From: UBA7236 sp031372705
Lineage (GTDB): Bacteria > Bacteroidota > Bacteroidia > Chitinophagales > BACL12
Direction of reading: 5' to 3'
DNA length: 43,499 nt
NCBI GenBank assembly: GCA_031372705.1
Contig: JANMLV010000022.1
Span: forward strand, 1-43,499
Shown: in pieces, positions 38,178 through 43,499 of the stretch
Numbering within the stretch: the first letter of the stretch is position 1
Layout: each line of letters starts with the position of its first letter
Notes under the pieces: model-generated
Databases searched by the model: none
Seen by the model: only the letters and a program-made list of their open reading frames with translations
Told to the model about the DNA's origin: nothing
Position numbers and translations under genes: made by a program

Positions 38178-39533
38178 ATGGCTAACATCTTATTAATCGA
38201 CGACGAAAAAAGTATCCGCAAAACACTCAAAGAAATTCTGGAATATGAAGGCTACATAGTAGATGAAGCCGGCGATGGTGCCGAAGGCCTCCGCATGATT
38301 CAGGAAGGTGATTACGACATCGCTCTTTGCGACATTAAAATGCCTAAAATGGACGGTATGGAAGTGCTAGAAAAAGCACAGGCAAGTAATGCCGATGTTC
38401 CTTTTATCATGATTTCCGGTCACGGCACTTTAGAAACTGCTGTTGAAGCCGTAAAAAAGGGTGCTTTCGATTATGTGGCAAAACCACCTGATTTAAATAG
38501 ATTATTAATTACCATTCGCAATGCCCTCGATAAATCGAATTTAATTACTGAAACTAAAGTATTAAAACGCAAGGTTACTAAAACACGCGAAATAATTGGC
38601 GATTCACCTGCCATTCAAAAAATAAAAGAAACAATTGAACGTGTTGCACCAACCGATGCACGCGTGTTAATTACAGGCGATAACGGAACCGGAAAAGAAC
38701 TCGTTGCGCGTTGGATTCACGAAAAAAGTAACCGTGCAAACGGCCCTTTAATTGAAGTAAACTGCGCTGCAATTCCAAGCGAATTAATTGAAAGCGAATT
38801 ATTCGGTCACGAAAAAGGTGCCTTTACATCTGCCATAAAGCAACGTATTGGAAAATTTGAATCTGCAAATGGTGGTACTTTGTTTTTAGATGAAATTGGC
38901 GACATGAGTCAAAGTGCGCAAGCAAAAGTATTGCGCGCTTTACAAGAAAATAAAATCACCCGCGTTGGTGGCGATAAAGAAATTCCGGTTGATGTGCGTG
39001 TTGTTGCTGCTACCAATAAAGATTTAATTAAAGAGGTAGAAAATAATACTTTCCGCCTCGATTTATATCATCGCTTAAGTGTAATTCTAATTCATGTTCC
39101 TTCGCTCAACGACAGAACCGATGATATTCCTTTATTATCAGAACGCTTTGTAAAAGAAATTTGTGAAGATTATGGTGTGCCTAAAAAGGTGATTACACCA
39201 AAAGCCATGATGGAAATCATGAACATCAATTTTACCGGAAATATTCGAGAGTTGCGCAACGTTATTGAACGCTTGGTAATTTTAAGTGAACAAAAAATTA
39301 CGGAAGAAGATGTAATCAACTATGCACAATCGCCAAAAAGCGGTGGCAGCCCGAAAGATATGTATGAACGCTTTGAAAAATTCCAAGACTTTAAAGACCA
39401 TATCGAAAAGGAATTCATTTTGCATCGCTTAAATAAAAATGCCTGGAACGTTTCTAAAACTGCCGAAGAGCTTGATATTCAGCGGAGTCACTTATATAAT
39501 AAAATTGAAAAGTATAACCTGAAGCGTGATTAA
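38178..39533 (+). CDS. Sigma-54-dependent response regulator (NtrC family)
   Basis: 451 residues in three parts. Receiver (about 1-120): acidic pair Asp8/Asp9, phospho-acceptor Asp52 in 'LCDIKMP', Lys of 'YVAKPPD'. AAA+ domain (about 140-375): Walker A GDNGTGKE (167-174), the sigma-54 contact loop reading GAFTSA (214-219) instead of the usual GAFTGA, 'GGTLFLDEIGDMS' Walker B, arginine fingers in 'FRLDLYHRLSV'. C-terminal Fis-type helix-turn-helix: 'NVSKTAEELDIQRSHLYNKIEKY'. It activates sigma-54 promoters when phosphorylated. No histidine kinase gene lies nearby. A 51-aa membrane protein gene starts 2 bp after its stop. Confidence 0.93.
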   Translation: MANILLIDDEKSIRKTLKEILEYEGYIVDEAGDGAEGLRMIQEGDYDIALCDIKMPKMDGMEVLEKAQASNADVPFIMISGHGTLETAVEAVKKGAFDYVAKPPDLNRLLITIRNALDKSNLITETKVLKRKVTKTREIIGDSPAIQKIKETIERVAPTDARVLITGDNGTGKELVARWIHEKSNRANGPLIEVNCAAIPSELIESELFGHEKGAFTSAIKQRIGKFESANGGTLFLDEIGDMSQSAQAKVLRALQENKITRVGGDKEIPVDVRVVAATNKDLIKEVENNTFRLDLYHRLSVILIHVPSLNDRTDDIPLLSERFVKEICEDYGVPKKVITPKAMMEIMNINFTGNIRELRNVIERLVILSEQKITEEDVINYAQSPKSGGSPKDMYERFEKFQDFKDHIEKEFILHRLNKNAWNVSKTAEELDIQRSHLYNKIEKYNLKRD

Positions 39534-39535
39534 CT

Positions 39536-39691
39536 ATGAAGCAAAAAAATGTATCACCAAATAAAGCTTCCATTGCACCAAAACCGGAAGAAGAAAGCCC
39601 CGGGAATGCTGCATTAAATATTGCCATTGGCATTGTGGCAGTCAGTATAATGGCTTTAATTATTATTTGGATGATGAATACGTTATTGTAA
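39536..39691 (+). CDS. Small single-pass membrane protein coupled to the response regulator
   Basis: 51 residues. The ATG is 2 nt after the TAA of the sigma-54 regulator, so translation is likely coupled. The first ~26 residues are polar and rich in Lys, Pro and Glu. The rest ('NIAIGIVAVSIMALIIIWMM' and a few more) is one transmembrane helix ending near the C-terminus, a tail-anchored layout. No family recognised. It ends 10 nt before a strong terminator, so the pair forms a tight two-gene unit. It might tether, or report membrane state to, the regulator; this is inference. Confidence 0.65.
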   Translation: MKQKNVSPNKASIAPKPEEESPGNAALNIAIGIVAVSIMALIIIWMMNTLL

Positions 39692-39701
39692 CAATCTAAA
39701 T

Positions 39702-39737
39702 AAAAAATCCCGCTGTTAATATAGCGGGATTTTTTTA
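39702..39737. terminator. Bidirectional terminator between the regulator unit and RNase Z
   Basis: ATCCCGCT (39707-39714) pairs perfectly with AGCGGGAT (39723-39730), with an A-run before and a T-run after. It therefore serves the plus-strand small membrane protein gene and the minus-strand rnz gene alike. Confidence 0.9.
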
Positions 39738-39767
39738 TGTCATATTACTTAGCAGTATTTTCCGGTT

Positions 39768-40688
39768 TTATCTTTCAATCATAAATGTCCTTCCTTCAAT
39801 AGCCAATATGCTATTTTCAAACACCGTTTTCGCTTCTTCCAAAAGTGGTCGTAAATCGTCATACTTAGAAGAAAAATGTCCAATCATTAATTGATTAACT
39901 GCAGCCAGCGATGCAATTTGCGCTGCATGAATTGTAGTGGAATGAAATGTGTCAAAAGCTCTTTGTTCACCGGCCGCATCAAAGGTGCAATCGTGATACA
40001 TTAAATCTACACCTTTTATTTGTGCAACCATATCAGGATTGTATGCCGTATCGCAGCAATATGCGTAGGCGCGCGAGCGCAATGGATCTAAGGTAATATC
40101 TTTATTTAAAATACGTTCACCGGTTTTTTCATCTAATACATCCATTCCCTTTTTAATGTCGGGAATTAATTCAACCGGAATATCCATTGCATGAAATTTC
40201 TCGCGATTAATTTTTCTGTCGCGTTGTTTTTCACGAAATAAAAATCCTAAACACTCAATGCGATGTTTTAATACAATTGTTTCAACAGTAATATCTTCTC
40301 CGTCAAAAATACATTCCGATTTATTCGGGTCAAGTGCACGGAAAATAATTTCGTAACCTAATGTAGTTTGTCCCGCCAATAATTGTTGATTTAAAATATC
40401 CAACAACGCAGCCGGTCCATATAAATATAAAGGACGATTTCTTTTTAATAAATGATAGGTAGAAACTAATCCGATTAATCCGAAGTAATGGTCGCCATGC
40501 AAATGTGAAATAAAAATGTGGTTAATCTTCATCCACTTTATCCCAAATTCGTGAAAGCGCATTTGCGTGCCCTCACCGCAGTCAATCATGTACATCTTGT
40601 CATTAATATTCAGCACTTGGCAACTTGGATGTCGCCCATGTGCCGGAATAGCCGAATTACTACCAATTACGGTAACGGAAAATGACAT
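39768..40688 (-). CDS. rnz: Ribonuclease Z
   Basis: Endonuclease that removes the 3' trailer of tRNA precursors. 306 residues, normal for the short form. Metallo-beta-lactamase fold: 'GSNSAIPAHGRHPSC' at the start, zinc motif HLHGDH (62-67), 'AYCCDTAYNPDMV' with the conserved Asp, 'LMYHDCTFD' and a late 'MIGHFSSKYDDL'. All expected metal ligands are present. It is translated 3 nt after the STAS gene on the same strand, so the two are co-transcribed. RNase P RNA lies 2.8 kb away, so both tRNA end-processing activities are in this window. Confidence 0.95.
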   Translation of the reverse strand: MSFSVTVIGSNSAIPAHGRHPSCQVLNINDKMYMIDCGEGTQMRFHEFGIKWMKINHIFISHLHGDHYFGLIGLVSTYHLLKRNRPLYLYGPAALLDILNQQLLAGQTTLGYEIIFRALDPNKSECIFDGEDITVETIVLKHRIECLGFLFREKQRDRKINREKFHAMDIPVELIPDIKKGMDVLDEKTGERILNKDITLDPLRSRAYAYCCDTAYNPDMVAQIKGVDLMYHDCTFDAAGEQRAFDTFHSTTIHAAQIASLAAVNQLMIGHFSSKYDDLRPLLEEAKTVFENSILAIEGRTFMIER

Positions 40689-40691
40689 TGC

Positions 40692-41063
40692 TTACTCTTC
40701 GCCTATTTCGCGTTCAATTTCCTCCATCAAAATGAAGTCGGTAGCCTCGCTTTCGGTTGGCACAACATTCAAGATGGTATCCAATTGTGATATTTTAATC
40801 AACTTAACGGTTGAATCGCCGCAGCCAATCAACACAAAGGTGCCATTCGACTCTTTGCAAAGGCGATGACCTATCAAAAGGGCACTTAATCCAGAAGAAT
40901 CGATAAAACTCACATCGCTAAGGTCGCAAATGATGTTTCTGAAGCCTTCCTGGTTCAAAATAACTAATTCGCTCTTCAGATTTGCTGAAATAATGGAGTC
41001 CAATTTGGGCTCATCTAGCTTAAATATGCAATAACGCTCTTTTTTGTCTACTGTAAACTTCAT
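40692..41063 (-). CDS. STAS-domain anti-sigma factor antagonist-like protein
   Basis: 123 residues from ATG 41063; the longer frame to 41141 would run through the promoter repeat. A single STAS domain of SpoIIAA type with 'ICDLSDVSFIDSSGLSALL', where Ser56/Ser57 is the site that partner kinases phosphorylate in the family. 'GCGDSTVKLIKISQLDTILNVVPTESEA' completes the fold, and the acidic tail ends IEREIGEE. It would bind an anti-sigma factor or act in partner switching; no anti-sigma gene is nearby. It is the first gene of a two-gene unit with rnz. Confidence 0.88.
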   Translation of the reverse strand: MKFTVDKKERYCIFKLDEPKLDSIISANLKSELVILNQEGFRNIICDLSDVSFIDSSGLSALLIGHRLCKESNGTFVLIGCGDSTVKLIKISQLDTILNVVPTESEATDFILMEEIEREIGEE

Positions 41064-41076
41064 AATGTTGTTATTA

Positions 41077-41097
41077 GTGTAAAAATATACTTTACAC
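41077..41097 (-). promoter_or_regulatory. Inverted repeat overlapping the STAS-rnz promoter
   Basis: GTGTAAA-N7-TTTACAC, perfect 7-bp arms in a 21-bp site 13 nt before the STAS start codon. On the minus strand its centre reads TATATTTT, one mismatch from the -7 consensus, so the site overlaps the likely promoter. Confidence 0.45.
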
Positions 41098-41282
41098 CGC
41101 GAAGGTAAGTAATTAAAATTTTCCTCAAATTTGTTAGTCAATTAGAAAACACCAAGGAAGGGAATTTTATTCGGATTGAAACGTTTACACAATTACGACA
41201 ATTCACTTAGAATTTTTAAACAACTTTCCTTGTTATTTTGTCAGGACTGCAGGGATGGTTCAAAATTTGAAAGAAAGATATA

Positions 41283-43499
41283 ATGGACGCAAAATTTTCT
41301 CCAAAAGTAAAAGAAGTGATCTCTTACAGCCGTGAAGAGGCGCTGCGATTGGGTCACGACCACATCGGAACAGAGCATTTACTGCTAGGTTTGATTCGTG
41401 ATGGCGATGGACTTGCCATAAAAGTGCTTATCAGCCTTGAGGTAGATATTGCCATTCTGCGCAAGACAGTGGAAGACGCAATTAAGGATAAAACCTCTCG
41501 TCAGCCCTTTAACGCAGGCAGTTTGCCGCTTACAAAACAAGCTGAAAAAGTGTTGAAAATTACTGTGCTGGAGGCAAAAGTGCTGAAAAGTGATACTATA
41601 GGCACCGAACACCTTATGTTATCGATTTTGAAGAACAAAGACAACATTGCAACTCAAATATTAGGACAATTTGACGTGGATTATGACGTTTTCCGTCAGG
41701 AACTCGATTATGTTCGTCAAGACAAAGGTCTAAAAGATACACCTCCAACAAATCAGCAAGAAGACGATAGTTTTGAGGAAGAGGATAAAAGCGACCGTGG
41801 CTTTAATGTTCCACGAAAGCCGGGTGCTGCCAAATCGAAAACGCCTGTTTTGGATAATTTCGGTAGAGATGTAACCAGAGCTGCCGAAGAAGGTCGTTTA
41901 GACCCAATTGTTGGCCGTCAAGAAGAAATTGAGCGGGTTTCTCAGATTTTGAGTCGCCGTAAAAAGAACAACCCAATTTTAATTGGTGAGCCGGGTGTGG
42001 GTAAAACCGCCATTGTTGAAGGTTTAGCACTGCGTATTATTCAACGCAAGGTATCACGCGTTTTGTTTGATAAGCGCATTATTATGCTCGACCTTGCAGC
42101 GTTAGTTGCAGGAACAAAATACCGCGGTCAATTTGAAGAGCGCATGAAAGCAATTATGAACGAACTCGAAAAAAATCGCGATGTGATTTTATTTATCGAC
42201 GAAATTCATACTATTATTGGCGCAGGTGGTGCAACCGGTTCATTAGATGCTTCAAACATATTTAAACCGGCTTTAGCACGTGGTGAATTGCAATGCATTG
42301 GCGCTTCTACATTAGATGAGTATCGTCAGTACATTGAGAAAGATGGTGCATTGGACCGTCGTTTCCAAAAAGTATTAATTGATCCGCCTTCACCTGAAGA
42401 AACTGTTGAAATACTTACTAATATTAAATCTAAGTATGAAGAGTTTCATAATGTAACGTATTCGCCTGAATCAATTAAAGCTTGCGTTTCATTAAGTACA
42501 AGATATATTACAGATCGTTTTTTACCGGACAAAGCAATCGACGTTTTAGATGAAGTTGGCGCACGTGTTCACTTGAAAAATATTCACGTTCCCGATGAAA
42601 TAGTAAAATTGGAAGGTGAAATTGAAGCAATTAAAGACGAGAAAAATAAAGTTGTAAAAAGTCAACGGTACGAAGAAGCAGCAAAATTGCGCGACACCGA
42701 AAAACGCTTACTCGAAGATTTAGATAAGGAAAAAAATAAATGGGAAGAGCACGTTAAAAGCGAACGCTATCCGGTAACGGAAGATGATATTGCTGAAGTA
42801 GTAGCAATGATGACCGGCATACCAACAAAACGTATCGCTCAAAGTGAAGGTACTAAGTTGGTGGGTATGGGTGATGAATTGCGCAAAGGTGTTATAGGTC
42901 AGGATGAAGCCATTCTGAAAATTACACGCGCTATTCAACGTAATCGTGTCGGATTAAAAGATCCGAAGAAACCAATTGGTTCATTTATTTTCCTCGGCCC
43001 AACAGGTGTAGGTAAAACAGAATTGGCAAAAGTATTAAGCGAATATTTATTCGACTCGAAAGATTCTTTAGTGCGCATAGATATGAGTGAATACATGGAG
43101 AAATTCAGCGTAAGCCGTTTAATTGGCGCGCCTCCGGGATATGTTGGTTATGAAGAAGGCGGACAGCTTACCGAAAAAGTACGCAGAAAACCATACTCCG
43201 TAATTCTGTTAGATGAAATTGAAAAAGCACATCCGGATATCTTTAATATTTTAGTGCAAGTATTAGATGACGGTATGCTTACCGATGGCCTAGGCAGAAA
43301 AATTGATTTTAAAAACACCTTAATCATCATGACTTCAAATATTGGCGCACGTCAATTAAAAGATTTCGGAAGTGGTGTTGGGTTTTCTACTAATGCAAAG
43401 CAAATTGCACAAGAAGAAAATAATAAAGGCGTTATTGAAACAGCATTAAAACGCACTTTCTCACCCGAATTCTTAAATCGTATTGATGATGTGGTGATA
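41283..43499 (+). CDS. clpC: ATP-dependent Clp protease ATP-binding subunit ClpC (cut by window edge)
   Basis: Hsp100 unfoldase that feeds proteins to ClpP. The first 739 residues are in the window; the frame is open to the last base. The N-terminal double Clp repeat (about 1-145) has 'HDHIGTEHLLLGL' and 'IGTEHLMLSIL'. AAA+ module 1 has Walker A GEPGVGKTA (235-243) and 'LFIDEIHTIIGAG'. A UVR-type segment 'RYEEAAKLRD' in the middle region (about 465) marks ClpC rather than ClpA or ClpB. Module 2 has Walker A GPTGVGKTE (572-580), 'GAPPGYVGYEEGGQLTE' and 'LLDEIEKAHPD'. The upstream 141 bp hold no recognisable CtsR or CIRCE site. Confidence 0.95.
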   Translation, partial: MDAKFSPKVKEVISYSREEALRLGHDHIGTEHLLLGLIRDGDGLAIKVLISLEVDIAILRKTVEDAIKDKTSRQPFNAGSLPLTKQAEKVLKITVLEAKVLKSDTIGTEHLMLSILKNKDNIATQILGQFDVDYDVFRQELDYVRQDKGLKDTPPTNQQEDDSFEEEDKSDRGFNVPRKPGAAKSKTPVLDNFGRDVTRAAEEGRLDPIVGRQEEIERVSQILSRRKKNNPILIGEPGVGKTAIVEGLALRIIQRKVSRVLFDKRIIMLDLAALVAGTKYRGQFEERMKAIMNELEKNRDVILFIDEIHTIIGAGGATGSLDASNIFKPALARGELQCIGASTLDEYRQYIEKDGALDRRFQKVLIDPPSPEETVEILTNIKSKYEEFHNVTYSPESIKACVSLSTRYITDRFLPDKAIDVLDEVGARVHLKNIHVPDEIVKLEGEIEAIKDEKNKVVKSQRYEEAAKLRDTEKRLLEDLDKEKNKWEEHVKSERYPVTEDDIAEVVAMMTGIPTKRIAQSEGTKLVGMGDELRKGVIGQDEAILKITRAIQRNRVGLKDPKKPIGSFIFLGPTGVGKTELAKVLSEYLFDSKDSLVRIDMSEYMEKFSVSRLIGAPPGYVGYEEGGQLTEKVRRKPYSVILLDEIEKAHPDIFNILVQVLDDGMLTDGLGRKIDFKNTLIIMTSNIGARQLKDFGSGVGFSTNAKQIAQEENNKGVIETALKRTFSPEFLNRIDDVVI

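Noticed and set aside
41142..41282. CtsR or CIRCE control site before clpC
   Set aside because: No GGTCAAA-type direct repeats or TTAGCACTC inverted repeats were found in the 141 bp.

Overview
The window is AT-rich bacterial chromosome from a member of the Bacteroidota, probably a free-living Chitinophagia/Saprospiria-like lineage (the class is inference). The phylum rests on several independent signs: many proteins carry type IX secretion (T9SS) C-terminal sorting domains, of both the 'YPNP' type A form and the gliding-motility type B form; promoters carry the TAnnTTTG -7 box, in two cases with TTG 19 bp upstream; Shine-Dalgarno sites are weak; and the gene families (M16 peptidase with an insert, DUF2279, DUF2027-Smr, single-lipoyl E2) are typical of the phylum. 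There are no tRNA or rRNA genes, insertion sequences, prophage or CRISPR arrays. One structural RNA, RNase P RNA, lies at about 36572-36954.

Layout. 1-4735: amino-acid catabolism (homogentisate dioxygenase cut by the window edge, proline dehydrogenase), a secreted cyanophycinase-like S51 peptidase and a type B T9SS protein. 4868-12771: dnaX, a secreted M16 peptidase, the pyruvate dehydrogenase E2 subunit, a CoA-binding protein and a DtxR-family metal regulator, with two repeat-rich intergenic stretches. 12807-21916: an accessory block, all on the minus strand, of secreted repeat proteins in a decaying tandem array of a two-gene module (a ~547-aa beta-propeller-like protein followed by a giant 1714-aa Asp-box/beta-helix protein). 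22200-27324: a minus-strand operon for a TroABCD-type metal ABC transporter that contains an outer-membrane protein and a permease fused to a DtxR sensor, headed by a DtxR-box-like operator. 27430-31819: a thioesterase, smpB, two exported envelope proteins, pcm and a catalytically dead secreted alpha/beta hydrolase. 32149-36420: phosphoglucomutase, DUF2279, a methyltransferase and an Smr protein. 36572-43499: rnpB, a zinc-ribbon protein, a MORN-repeat protein, a sigma-54 response regulator coupled to a 51-aa membrane protein, a STAS-RNase Z pair, and clpC cut by the window edge.

Genes that appear to work together. The free DtxR regulator (12100-12771), the operator at 27353-27368 and the DtxR-like tail on the permease form a plausible two-level metal-control circuit. 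SmpB, RNase P RNA, RNase Z and ClpC are housekeeping RNA and protein quality-control functions.

The most notable observations are: (i) two identical A9-CGGCTGA cassettes in dnaX, placed so that a -1 slip gives an immediate stop and a gamma-sized product; (ii) the three-unit decaying T9SS module; (iii) the permease-DtxR fusion with its operator; and (iv) several perfect inverted repeats at promoters.
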